Of a stretch of 64,000 bases of DNA, positions 40,679-51,659 are shown one piece after another. Below the pieces are notes generated by a model. That model saw nothing but the letters and a program-made list of their open reading frames with translations. It searched no databases and had not been told where the DNA came from. Both the position numbers and the translations under genes were made by a program. The stretch is from Ctena decussata (Eukaryota > Mollusca > Bivalvia > Lucinida > Lucinidae). The stretch lies in the NCBI GenBank assembly GCA_963989385.1, contig OZ022508.1:33254166-33318165 (forward strand). Reading direction: 5' to 3'. How positions within the stretch are numbered: the stretch's first letter is position 1; each line of letters begins with the position of its first letter.

Positions 40679-40828
40679 GCATGAAGCTAGCTTAGACCCT
40701 ATGCTACCCTGTAAATGCACAGCGAAAAGCCTAGTAGGACCGGCAGATTCCTAGGTTGATCTGAGTCTTCGCTGGGTACACATACCACTTTAAAACTGTT
40801 GGTTTTGTCATGTCACTGCTCATATATA

Positions 40829-41903
40829 AACAAAACCTATCAAAGGGTTTGGAAAATACAAGTAAAACTTTGGGGCTCTTGACAACTGGTGGGGCCGAGG
40901 GCTTGAAAATGCATTACATTCTGGCTAGTCTAATATATTGACGTTACTCCCATTTGATTTTTTCCATTGTAGTTGTTGCTTGTTGACAGTGTTATAACAA
41001 ATTGCCATCTTGAAAATGACTTAGCATATGTACTAACAATAATGATTCAAAACATCAGACTCATGCCAGTTAAGGTGTTAGGTGTTATAATGTCTTTTGA
41101 TCACTTCAAAGGTCAAACAGCTGATAATTACCATCTAGCGTGACTCGAACCTAGGCTGTAAAGGCATGACTGACTGAGCTATCTGGGACTATAATTATTA
41201 TTCTTACTGGCAACTTCTACTTGAAACTTAGGGGCAAAATCAATATTGCTAGTAATTTTCACTGAGAAGTTGAACTAGCCTCATGGGCATGTCACAGACT
41301 CTTCAAAATTCTCAGATGCCTTGGGCAGTGATCAAACCAAAGACAGTTTGATCTAAAGGTGAAAACTCTACCACATTGATATAAAAGCCTACTCATACCC
41401 CAAGACAGTACAAGTGTATAAATTGATACTGTGACTATTCTCCTGCTCAAGGCAAGTCTACAAAACTTTACTTAAGTCGTATCATTTACAAACATGAATA
41501 ACACAAGCTCCTAGGAGCTTATTCTTCAACAAAAATATTTTCCTCCTCATATTCTCAGGGGTACAAGAATCAATTGAAATTAGACTTATGCACCAGTCAT
41601 TAGCAACTCTGGCTATCACAGGGCTAGGAAATAGTGGGTACTTTGACTTTTCTCTCTGCAGAGCCCCAATAGACAACTGCACTGCAGCGAGATGCAGTTA
41701 TTTTGACAGTCAATCAACAGCCCAGGGACAATATAGGTAAACAGACATGTGCGTTAGGGATGTCTAATACAGATGGAGGTTATTTACATTGTAGGCAATT
41801 TTCACAGACTTTAAAATGATGTGTTGGCTGAGGTCCAAAGCAATATTGCCTTGATCTAAATGTGGACACATCTACTTAGAACTGCTTTTATATATGCTCT
41901 ATG
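40829..41903. other. Intergenic; one tRNA-like SINE fragment only
   Basis: AT-rich. At 41131-41190 the minus strand reads TAGCTCAGTCAGTCATG and AGGTTCGAGTCACGC (A/B-box-like), most likely a degraded tRNA-derived SINE head. Otherwise nothing recognised. Confidence 0.4.
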
Positions 41904-42473
41904 CTCCTATTTCCGTAGCACTAAATGAAAGTCAGTAAAATAATGTTTTCACTAGCGCGTTGTAATAGTTTAATAGTGTGAAATAAAATGTCTGGATATT
42001 GAGGACTTACATGTCAAAAATGAAGTCACAGCATTAAAGAAATGTTAGTTAAATCTTTCTTTAAAATCACTGCCAACTGTAAGGAACTTTCTCCTGAGGT
42101 CCGTAGGTCAAACGGAAGTTTTGGCTCATGAGGTCAAAAGGTGGGAAAATTTTATAAACTACAGCGCAGTTCAAAGAAGTGGATTTGCTTAATTTACATG
42201 CGTAAAAAATTTCTGTTTCAGTGATAATTTTAGTTTTCAAATATCATTTTAAACTCAGACCCTACAGTTTTATTAACAAATATTTCCAGTTATCTATTCA
42301 GTGAATTTTATTGTGGAATAAAAGAGCAACATTGCAATGAAAACAGAAAATTTCAATATCTGGCGATTTTATCTGGGCTATAGATATTGTACTAGCAATG
42401 GGAGGTCACGTGATCAGCTGTTGACATAGACGCCGGCAAACTACGGAAATAGGAGAAACTACGGAAATAGGAG
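41904..42473. repeat. Possible MITE bounded by 15-bp inverted repeats
   Basis: CTCCTATTTCCGTAG at 41904-41918; its complement CTACGGAAATAGGAG occurs twice in tandem at 42441-42455 and 42459-42473. Target duplication not identified. Confidence 0.5.
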
Positions 42474-42996
42474 AATTGGGAATACAGTGCAAGTTTACTA
42501 ATACCAAACCATTGGACAACTAGCTGCTTCTTCACTTAAGTGAAGCTCTCCTAAATCCATTTTAGAAGCATTTCTTGGGCAGCATCAGCATAATATCTAC
42601 CATGTCACTATAACAGTTGCTTGGTTTCGATTGGCACGGCCATCATGCAGATGCCTGGATACCAATGGCACGACAGTCGTGCAAAAAAAATATTAAAGGC
42701 ACGAAAATATATGACAGTCCTTCTCATCATATTCACTGTTGAGTTCTGCGTCAAAAACGGAATACTGCATATGTTTTTGAGAAAATTGGGTATTGTTACT
42801 TACTTTTAATGAATGTAAACGCAATATTTGGTACTTTAATTGGACATTGAAATTTACCCAACTCTAAACAGTCTAAGGGAAACAACTCTTCAAAAATTCT
42901 GACAACCGCATACTCGTATTCCGTAATGCGGACCAGAGCGGTAATTAACAAGAATTAATTAGAAACTGAGAGCAATTTAAAACTTTTCAATTATAA

Positions 42997-43026
42997 ATAT
43001 TATAGCGAACACACGAAGTATGTTCG
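42997..43026 (-). repeat. Rolling-circle-like 3' terminal hairpin, unassigned family
   Basis: GCGAACACACGAAGTATGTTCGC is an imperfect stem (GCGAACA / TGTTCGC) with the same CACGAAGT-type loop seen in the B family (complement ACTTCGTG). The rest of an element to the right was not delimited. Confidence 0.4.
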
Positions 43027-43091
43027 CTTTACTGTATCAGTTTTGGTCCTATATACTTAGGCAGATAAAATGTGTGGTAACGATCATGGTT

Positions 43092-43134
43092 GCGGCCATC
43101 TTGGAGAACCGGAAGTTCGAAAGTTATCGCGAGA
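43092..43134 (-). promoter_or_regulatory. Candidate CpG-type promoter facing GEN1
   Basis: Within 43 bases occur TCTCGCGA (complement of 43127-43134), ACTTCCGG (ETS-type; complement of 43109-43116) and CCAAGATGGCCGC (YY1-type; complement of 43092-43104), all in minus-strand order typical of housekeeping promoters. It is 7.4 kb upstream of GEN1 exon 1. Assignment to GEN1 is inference. Confidence 0.4.
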
Positions 43135-43240
43135 CTAGTCACGAACCAAATGCTCTAATCGAATTTTTTACGAGTCCACATACTTATTTTTGCAATCACT
43201 TTATAAAGGAAATGTACATTAAATATTTCTCGCTACAATA

Positions 43241-44430
43241 ATTCTCGTTTTTGTTAAATATGTTCGTAGAAAGGATAGCTCAAACTGTGAACGTTTTTCT
43301 TTTGAGGTTTTGTCGTCTGCTCGTGACCGGAACTTGGCCTAGACCGGAAATGAGTTCCTAGGTAAAACCCCGTACCGTGGCGCGTCATGTTAATTGGAAA
43401 CGACGGCGCACCCGAGAGCGCACCAGAGAGCACACCTACGTTAGAATGGAGCAGGAATGGTGTGTTTGGCCAGTGTTAACTTTGATGAAAAAGTTTATTT
43501 CTACGACTTGTTTCAGTAAAATAATCATGACACAGCCTTAACATCTATATTTTAGCCCATTTCAATTATCTTTGGAACTGAATAAATAACAATCAGATAC
43601 AAAAACGAATTCTTTGATTTGCATATCAAAGCAATCATCATGAGTACAATTTTAAACACCATATGATTTAATACTCAGAATTGCACTAATTATCTGAAGT
43701 GTCTCTCAGCTGCGGAATATAAAGACTGCTGAGAGAGGGCAGCAGGACTGACTTCCGATAATATTATTTTGAAGACGGTTGAATCCCTGCCTCTTAATGG
43801 TGCAGATCGCTGAGGAAAGTGTGGACTTCCAGATGATTAGTGCACCCCACCACTGTCACAAAGCAGCTCAATATCGTGACAAGGACACCTTAAGAAGGCG
43901 AGCCTACATATGTTTCCATTCTATCTGCATACCGAACAAGTCTGCTATGGTTCTTTCTTAAATGGCACTGCGGTTCTTCTTCGATATTTAAATTCAGACT
44001 CTAATCGCTACTGGCATGAGGTTCAAGCCTTCATGTCCGTCTTAAGGATTGCAAAACCAGCCGAATAAACCCTATAAGGTGTATTTTATTTTCTTTCTTT
44101 TATTTTTTGGTTTTTCATTTCATTTTTTTTTTTCTTAAACTTTTTTTTTCTTTATTCTTTCTTTCCCACTATGCATTACTCCAGTGCATGACCCCGTTGC
44201 TGATGCCTTTTTCTGCACAATGGGGCTCATGTCGCTCATGGGTACTGGTGGCTTAGCAACGTCTTCAAATCAAATAAATCAGTTAACTCTTCTTAAATCC
44301 AGTTACAGAGCTGACCCCAAGTACAGTACAAAACATACAATACATAAAAACATTCGGTACATGCAAGTGATGTATTTTCTGACCATGACAGTGTATGCCT
44401 TACTTACTATATATAATGTTAAAGTGAAAC
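43241..44430. other. Intergenic, no gene recognised
   Basis: Contains a CpG-containing patch near 43370-43440 (GACGGCGCACCCGAGAGCGC) and a T-rich tract at 44085-44165. The 114-residue frame at 44184-44528 runs into a degraded M-family repeat and is not recognised. Confidence 0.35.
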
Positions 44431-44640
44431 ATCTCCAAAGGAAGCAATTCAGGCATCCCATCTCTGTGCCCCCTCCAACGCAAGACCAGCTCCCTAAGAA
44501 AAGAATTTGCCCGCATTCATTGAATTAAACGCTTTCCCCTACAGAAGACCCACCTGGAAGGGCTATGCCTCCCAAGGAAGGAAAAAAGAAATCAGAAAGG
44601 CTGCCTACTTACGTAAAAGTGGCGAAAAAATATGAAGGTG
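44431..44640 (+). repeat. Degraded M-family MITE
   Basis: AAAAGAATTTGCCCGCATTC, CTACAGAAGACCCACCTGGA and GTGGCGAAAAAATATGAAGG keep the M-family order. Confidence 0.45.
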
Positions 44641-44654
44641 CACCACAGTTAGTT

Positions 44655-45150
44655 GCACCTGTAGTAGGAGGAGAAAAATCTGTAAAGAAAATTTCGTTGA
44701 GCGCCCCGACCGGGGATCGATCTCACAACCTCAAGATTATAAAGCGAGCACACAACCACTAGGTTAAAAGGTCCGGACCAGTTAGACTAGTCAGTTATAC
44801 ACTCTATATACCTAAATACATATTTACACATCACTCATTGGCCGTACTACTACACTCCTCCATCCTACCAAAGAACATTTGTATCAAATGTTAAGGAAAT
44901 CAAATTATAATCAAGGTTCTTTTAACTCTGCAGCCATTGCTTCACCCTTAGGCTCCAACGATAATCATCCGGGTCACAGAACCACTGTAGTAGGAGAAAA
45001 ATCTGTAAGGAAAATTTCGACGAGCACCCCACCGGGGATCGATCTCACGACCCCAAGATTATAAAGCTAGCACACAACCACTAGGCTAGAAGATCCGGAC
45101 CAGTTAGACTGGTCAGTTATATACTCTATATACTTATATACATATTTACA
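44655..45150 (-). mobile_element. Two tandem copies of a tRNA-derived SINE
   Basis: Units at about 44655-44830 and 44985-45150 share GAGAAAAATCTGTAAGGAAA, ACCGGGGATCGATCTCAC (B-box complement), ACACAACCACTAGG (A-box complement), and TCCGGACCAGTTAGACT. Minus orientation of the tRNA-like part. Confidence 0.65.
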
Positions 45151-45249
45151 CATATCTAATTGGCCATACTACTACACTGCGTTGAAAAGCTGGTGTTTTT
45201 TCACACCTTAACTGTTAAAGTATTTAAATGATAACGATAAGGTTAATGA

Positions 45250-45520
45250 GAACACCCTCGGGGAAAGCAGGCTGGCAAACCCAGACTCTGTGACTTCAAA
45301 ACTGGGGCCAACACCCAAAGGAAAGAATCTGCTCCTTATACAGCAAATTTCCTCCATTCAGAGTGGACCCCCAGCCACCCGCCCACACAAACAAAAATGG
45401 CCACACTGCCAACTTGAGTGCCAAGGTAAACATGCAAGAATACACATAAGTTGACTCTCCTTTTGTAAAAATGGCAGAAACTTGCGCACACAGTTTAATG
45501 CAGCATGGATGTCACACGAG
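45250..45520 (+). repeat. Degraded M-family MITE
   Basis: AAAGGAAAGAATCTGCTCCT, TTCAGAGTGGACCCCCAGCC and AAAAATGGCAGAAACTTG are recognisable M-family blocks. Confidence 0.45.
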
Positions 45521-45773
45521 CTGCACCGGTCTCTGAAGGATGTCATCATTACCATTATAGCATGATACAGTTTGCTAATCCAGGTGAGTGCCACTCGGGT
45601 CAATTTGACCCAAACTACAATGACAAGGTGGTGCCTAGGGTAGCACTTTAATAACCCCATCAAAGATCTTCAAGGACCGTAAAGAGTGTGTTCGCACAAA
45701 GGCAGTGCCTTAATTTCATATTATTCTTTCTTATTAAATTGCTTTTATAATGAAAACGGAAATAAACATAAAC

Positions 45774-45785
45774 CACGTGACGTAA
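45774..45785. promoter_or_regulatory. Overlapping E-box and CRE in a candidate promoter
   Basis: CACGTGACGTAA joins CACGTG and TGACGTAA 85 bases before the BAZ1-like ATG; GCGCGCC and two more CpG-containing motifs lie between. It could drive the plus-strand gene, or both directions; this is inference. Confidence 0.4.
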
Positions 45786-45869
45786 ATATGCCGATGCACA
45801 GCGCCATTTTTCAGGTGCGCGCCAGATTTTGAACGCCGGTTTCGGCATTTTTCATGGATTTAAATCATC

Positions 45870-45982
45870 ATGCCTCTACTAGCGAAGAGGATTTTTAGCT
45901 GCTCTAAGCCTCCTACCGATATAAAGCATGACGAGACCATTTATGTCGTTCAACACACCAGAGAACAGTTCCGATCGAGAGA
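45870..45982 (+). CDS. Probable first coding exon of a WAC-domain BAZ1A/BAZ1B-type protein
   Basis: ATG at 45870 opens MPLLAKRIFSCSKPPTDIKH then DETIYVVQHTREQFRSR plus GA of a split Glu codon, with a possible donor GA|GTATCC. I recognise the start of a WAC domain: MPLL...F...KPP.D...DE resembles BAZ1A (ACF1), and HT.E.FR.RE resembles BAZ1B (WSTF). These nuclear proteins partner the ISWI ATPase in chromatin remodelling; WAC contributes to DNA binding. 37 residues are encoded; the family's proteins exceed 1,400, so almost all of the gene lies beyond. I did not find exon 2 (expected to carry a ...WTC-type motif) before 64000, so intron 1 would exceed 18 kb, or the exon is a stray duplicate. In-frame reading past the donor stops within 27 codons. 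The donor is weak. It is divergent to GEN1. Confidence 0.62.
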
Positions 45983-46881
45983 GTATCCTTTCTCTTGGAA
46001 ATCCAATATGGCGGCGCCCATGATCAGCGAAAATAGCAGACGAAAATCGGAAAATATAGGCTAAATCTTGGTGTCAGCAAGTTCATTTACCTTCGAAATA
46101 TCTGCAATATTTCTTTTCCCTCGCTGTTACTCATTTTATGTAACATTTAATTGGTATTTTCAATTTTTACTTTTTTTGCCAGGTCAGGAAAAAATTCTGA
46201 ACCCCAAACCTGAAAAGTCAGCATTCTTTTGCATTAGATGTTTGGTCAGCAAATTTGTATTACACCATAGTGTTGCAACACAAGATGAAATAGATCATGC
46301 ATAAATATGTATTTAGGCATAGCCTTGAAACAGGCATGGCTATTTTATGTCTAGCTTAAGGTTCCTCTTAACAGTTATATTGCCAAATTTCTAAGTGATT
46401 TTTTTACTGTTTTCCAAGTCAAAACCTAGCCATATTGTATACCAGATTAATTGTCATGAAATGCTGATAAATTTGAAGCGGAAAAAGTCTTTTTATGAAA
46501 TCACTATTTTGTGAAATTTTACTTTTTTACAGAGTTTTCGGCAAAAATGTTACTTATCTCCCTTCACTCACGATCTGCAAAATAATGATGTAAAAATGTT
46601 TATTATGCTTGTGTTTAAGGACTGCCACATGAGAAAAGAACGAAAATAGCCAAATTACAACGAAAATGGATGATTTCCAAAAAAATTCCATAAAAAAAAA
46701 TTCAAACATCATCCATGTTGGAACTACTTTTTCAGCAATGTAAACCAAAGTATGGTGGCCTGAATGCACCAACAGAAATTGTTATTTTAACTGAAAAGTA
46801 TTTGAACATGAGTTTATTTATTGATTTTGATACAGCAAGTTCTGAAAGGTTTGTAAACTGAAGTTTAGATATTTTGGAAGG

Positions 46882-47154
46882 TTGGTTGGTTGCTTTGATG
46901 CCTATCATCCACGGTAAACAGCTAAGGTCATGTTGGGATGATCAGTTAACCTAACCACACTATTCCTGGGCAGGCTTAGACCTCCTAAGCGGTTAACCAG
47001 TACTAAGTGGACATAGTTTCTCATGTAACTGACAACTGCCCTTCTTGAATCAGCTGAAGGAGAAACAAAAGTATGTGGCCAGACCGGGTTTCGAACCCAG
47101 GGCCTCAGACTTATGAGTCAGGTGCTCTACCGATTGCGCTACGTGGCCCGGCGC
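46882..47154 (-). mobile_element. tRNA(Met)-headed SINE with 13-bp target duplication
   Basis: Minus orientation, head at 47154. GGGCCACGTAGCGCAATCGG (A box) then a CTGACTCATAAGTCTG arm with CAT anticodon, GGTTCGAAACCCGG (B box), body, and (AACC)n tail. Perfect direct repeats ATATTTTGGAAGG flank it (46869-46881, 47155-47167). The tRNA acceptor stem has a mismatch, so it is a SINE head rather than a working tRNA gene. Confidence 0.85.
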
Positions 47155-47204
47155 ATATTTTGGAAGGATGACAAGAAACACACATTCATATTTATATTGG
47201 AAGC

Positions 47205-47280
47205 CAAACACATACCAGCAGGCACATTGCCAAACACATACCAGAAGGCACATTGCAAAACACATACCAGCAGGCACATT
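47205..47280. repeat. 26-bp minisatellite, three units
   Basis: CAAACACATACCAGCAGGCA then CATTGC, repeated three times with small changes. Its minus-strand translation is a spurious Cys-rich frame. Confidence 0.8.
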
Positions 47281-50200
47281 TACTGGGACTGACCGCAATG
47301 GACTGAATTACCGGAACGGACCCGTTTTCCCTATCTTCAGTTGATATTTGTAATATTTTTATTAAATGCACATTTATTTCATATTTAAACGTATTCTGTA
47401 TGCCCTCTAGTGCAAAACCAATTAGAGATATCAGTCAAAATACTCTTTGAGCATTTTGCGCCATGGGTAGGCCTCTTAATACCCCATGCATATGTGTTTC
47501 ATATTAAAATCATATATTCTTATACAAAAAATCTGGCTATCTTTCGTCCAAGACTAAGAGAGAATGAAAAACACAAAGATTCCTGAATTTTTATTCCATA
47601 GTATCATGACCAACATTTCATCCATAGGAAATATGTAGCTCTATATGTATCAAGTCGGTGGATGAAATCAGGGATTGCTAGTTACGATGACACATGTTAG
47701 TCACAGGTAGGGCCTGGAATTAATCTGCGCGTGCATCGAAATATGAATAATATGGTTCCGTTCCGGTCAGATCCAGTAATTAGGCCTGTTCCGGTAAATT
47801 TACGCACCACTTTGCATCCTTATGACACTGTACTGACATTGATGCCATGTAATAACGTTGCAGTGACATCATTATGACGTCACATGCTTACTGGGATATA
47901 ATCGATATAACTGGTAAAATCTTTTCAGAGCTCGTTTTTTCCAAGCCTTTTATTTTACTTCTTGCCACCATGTGTGCGCTTGATAATCTCAACATTGTCC
48001 GAGTTATTATCTTTGAAATGATATGAAAACTGATAGCTCTTTCGACCAAGACATAGGTATTTTCTCTTTCTACGGTGTCTTCCCTTGCAATTCCAAACTT
48101 ATGTGAGTTTTTCTTACGACTTGCCATGATAGTACACACAACTTATTCAATATAAACCAAATAAATGAGCAAAATTATTTCTTCATGTATTTTCAGTGAT
48201 GGTCTGATTCTCATTGGCCCTCATATGTGAACAACCAAAAACATATGCACAAACACATTTTATTATTTGTTATTATGTCTTTAGTGGACCACAAAATGGA
48301 CAACACTTTCCAATGACATTACAAATTTAATGAAAAAAGTGGTTTGAAAAAAATAAAAAATACGACCGCTACGTCATCAAAACAACGTTTGACAGGTCAG
48401 CTAGTGGACCTACAAGATGAAGATTTGAACAATCGTACGAGCGATCAATCGTTTTTCACACCTACCAATGTGTAAATAGGTCAGAACTCGGCAAATACTT
48501 GATGTAAACTTCACATCAGCCAAGGTCAGCTTCAGCAGCCAAGTTTTTCTAGTTTCTGTTTACGACCGAAGAGCATTTCCGCATAGTAGCAGAAATGCTT
48601 GCGCTAAAAAGTAGTTCCAAAATCAATTTGTCATTTCATACAATTACGGATAGAATAATTTTTGTAGACACATTAACTATTGTTATATGTAATAATAAAT
48701 CAAAGTAAACCTCTCTCAACAAATAATATGAACATAATATTAATATTTTCAATCAAATTAGTTCGGTTAAATTTTACGCGTAGGAATCTTAGTTAATCGA
48801 AGACGAAGCAAATGTAAACAAATACATGTGGACACGATTCTTTCCAAATATGACACGATACTAAAGCAAGAACGTTTAATCGATTATGGGTTAAAAGAGG
48901 GCTTTTGTATCGAAGTTTCAAAAAGCGTGTCTTGATAGTTGGCTAAATGTAAGATCTCATCGTAATTTTGTTCGAAAACTGGCATACCATGATTTTCCTA
49001 GTTTTCAAATATGGCCGCCTCCAGAAAGCATGAAGGTGGCCAAAAAAAATTCTGGTTTTCCGTATTCGGTCGTTTTTTCACAATCAAAATTGGTAGGAGT
49101 CGGTAGTGAGTGGTATAAAATATTTGTGTGCATAGCTGTAACAAACTTTAAACCACTGTCAAAAGAGCTTTAATTTTTTTCCTTTCAAAAGTGAAAATCG
49201 TAGAAACCGATTTTTTAACGAAGGTAAATACCGTGTTCTGGTAAATTAAATATTGTGCAAACACCACCAAAGAAATCTTAAGCACTTTTTCTGAGAATAT
49301 GGATAAAATGAGGATAATCAGGGATATAATTTAGGTATTGGTATGATGCCAACAATGGTCCTATTTTTTTTTCTTGCAACTGTGAAGAGGAACCTTAAAA
49401 GCAATCAACCTAGTTCTGTACCAAACCCTCAGTTTTTTTCGTCTTTTTCATCGGATATCTATGTTGAAAAAAACTGGGTTTTGTCGGACGGCCCTTGGTA
49501 AGGATTAGTCGGTTGCGCAAAAGTACTTTGTGGCGAGATACATCGCTTGCAGAAACTGGTTAAATCGTGAAATTTCAATGGCAGTGTCTAGGGGTCCGGT
49601 ACCGGATCTCTAGCCTCTACGGCTAGGGGTCCGGAACCGGACCTCTAGCGTTATGGGCTAGAGGTCCGGTACCGGGTCTCTAGCTATTTCAAACGTGGAG
49701 GCTAGGGATCCGGTAGTATGTTATTGATTGGTTTAAATAGCTTTTCCTTGCGAGAGTTTCGATACACTTCATTTTGTAAAGGGAATCTACTTTAGTCTAG
49801 TAAACCCGGTTAGAACGCACAATGATTGTGTAAAATAAACGAATAAAATTTTATTATTATTTTTCTCTCCTTTTCAATTATAATCATTATAAATTAAAAT
49901 GTTTGCAGGAGTTTTACATCGATGCATGAAAATGATAATTGCATTGATTAGTTCTATCAAAGTATATGCTTCATCCAGTCGCGGATGTGCGAATAACAAA
50001 TACTGCGTTAACGAGGTTGATTAATGTTTTCATAACTCTACAAAACTAGCCAGTGGAATGAGCCTATTGTCTGAGATGCTCATTAGTCGCCGAAAAACAG
50101 ATCAAAGGGATATAATGTCTTTAAATCTTTTATAATAGATAATTCAAAGCAAAAATAATTATGTTATTACTCATTCACCGTACAATTTTGTCCATTTCAA

Positions 50201-50450
50201 ACAAGATTCGGGTCATATGGCCAGAATGGCTCATAATGTTCACATCGGACAAAAATTTGAAGACTTTCGTGCATTTGAAAGCGCTATCAAAATGTAGAAA
50301 GTGCTCCGTTCTTTAAAAGTGATTCAAGAACAGTAGAAAAAGCCCAACCACGCATAACGAATAGGATACTGAACCCAAGGGATTAAATTCAGCTGTATAC
50401 ATGGCGGCAAGAAATTTAAATCCAGAGGGTCAGGGTTGAGAGAACAGAGG

Positions 50451-50476
50451 TATCTATCTATCTATCTATCTATCTA

Positions 50477-50509
<33 letters not shown>

Positions 50510-50510
50510 T
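50451..50510 (+). repeat. Compound microsatellite (TATC)n(TGTC)n
   Basis: About seven CTAT units pass directly into about eight CTGT units. Confidence 0.9.
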
Positions 50511-50790
50511 CATCCCTCCGTCTTTCTGTCTGACGTAATAAAACATAGATAAGCGACTGGAGATAACCCCTACAGATGAGCTGTTCTTAGAAGTACGTAT
50601 GCACTCTATGTTTAGAGATAACGCACGGGAAACAAGCATCTTGGGGTTAAAATAAAGGATATTTATTTATTGATTTATTATATACATGTACATTTAAAGG
50701 TTTCTTTCGTAAAGTGGTCGTAGCCCTGAAAAGGGCTTTTAATTCATGCTCTTGTGAGACATCCACTTTACTGGTAAACCTGGTAAAGAT

Positions 50791-50821
50791 ACATAACATA
50801 ACATAACATAACATAACATAA
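50791..50821 (+). repeat. (ACATA)6 microsatellite
   Basis: Six pentanucleotide units, starting ACATAACATAACATAAC. Confidence 0.9.
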
Positions 50822-51659
50822 GTTTATTTGGCGTTAAACATATATACATACATTTATAGCCATACAAAAAACAATTATAGTGAAAGACATGATTTCTCAT
50901 AAATAATTCCTAAGAAGAATCTTTTTTCCTATACATGTATATGCTTGTCATGTTCTAACGATGTTGGCAACAAATCATACTCATTTTACACAAGTCTGAG
51001 ACATGTACAAGAAATCCAAGGGGCTTCTCATATACAGGCGACGAGTACGTCTTAAGAAATGATGTAGGGTTTTGAAGTAAATCATGCATGTTCCAAACAA
51101 AACAAGCCTTTTAACATCTTACGGAAAACCTATCTCACTAACTTTGACATTATAATTGCAACATCCGAGCGGCCCAACTTATCAAGCGTAATAAACAATT
51201 ACAGAAATCAATAGCGGAAGGGTTGCAACTGTTCATTATGAATACAAAACACTTATTTTAACAAATTGATCGATATACAAAATATAATTCCGGATCCCTA
51301 GCCACCACGTTGGAAATAGCTAGAGACCCGGTACCGTACCTCTAGCCTATACCGCTGGAGGTCTGGTACCGGACCTCTAGCCGTAGAGGCTAGAGATCCG
51401 GTACCGGACCCCTAGCCACTGCCAATTTCAATACCAGCATTAATTGTCCGGAAACATGAAACATTAAACTACATGACTGCAATAATATGAAAGTTGCATC
51501 TTACCTTCAGATTGAGATATTTATTTCCATTTCGATTTACCCTCCCTAAATTCTTTCGTTTGTTTACCATTTCAAAAATAGGGTTATCACGTGGTTGGCG
51601 CGTGGGCTTACTGCGCATGCGTGAATGACCGGATTTTTGTTTTGAACGAAAACAATTTT

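Larger units (their letters stand above)
37601..40828. mobile_element. I-family MITE split by a 3-kb transposon
   Basis: The left part (37601-37677: ATATATGAGCTGCGACACGA, GACAAAATGGCACATG) and right part (40684-40828: AAGCTAGCTTAGACCCTA, GTTGGTTTTGTCATGTCACT) join to one standard I element with inverted ends ATATATGAGC / GCTCATATAT. Confidence 0.75.
46360..49394. mobile_element. 3.0-kb element with TTAA target duplication (Kolobok-like)
   Basis: TTAA (46356-46359) then GGTTCCTCTTAACAGTT; the right end AACTGTGAAGAGGAACC is followed by TTAA (49395-49398). The 17-bp ends differ at one base. TTAA duplications occur in piggyBac and Kolobok; a GG start fits Kolobok better than piggyBac (CC). The interior has no recognised transposase and carries a later SINE. 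Confidence 0.7.
49568..51430. mobile_element. 1.9-kb element with ~140-bp arms of stacked palindromes
   Basis: The left arm (49568-49713) and right arm (51291-51430) are inverted copies. Each contains four or five CTAGAGGTCCGGTACCGG / ACCTCTAG-type blocks. The ends share TGAAATT and GGCAGTG. The interior is AT-rich with two microsatellites and no transposase frame. Superfamily unknown. Confidence 0.75.

Noticed and set aside
44184..44528. 114-residue frame
   Set aside because: Its second half is a degraded M-family repeat; the first half has no recognised similarity.
47073..47153. tRNA-Met gene (anticodon CAT)
   Set aside because: Acceptor stem mismatch, continuous with a SINE body and tail, and enclosed by a 13-bp target duplication.
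47050..47298. Cys/Val-rich 82-residue frame (possible secreted peptide)
   Set aside because: Built from a 26-bp minisatellite and a SINE head.
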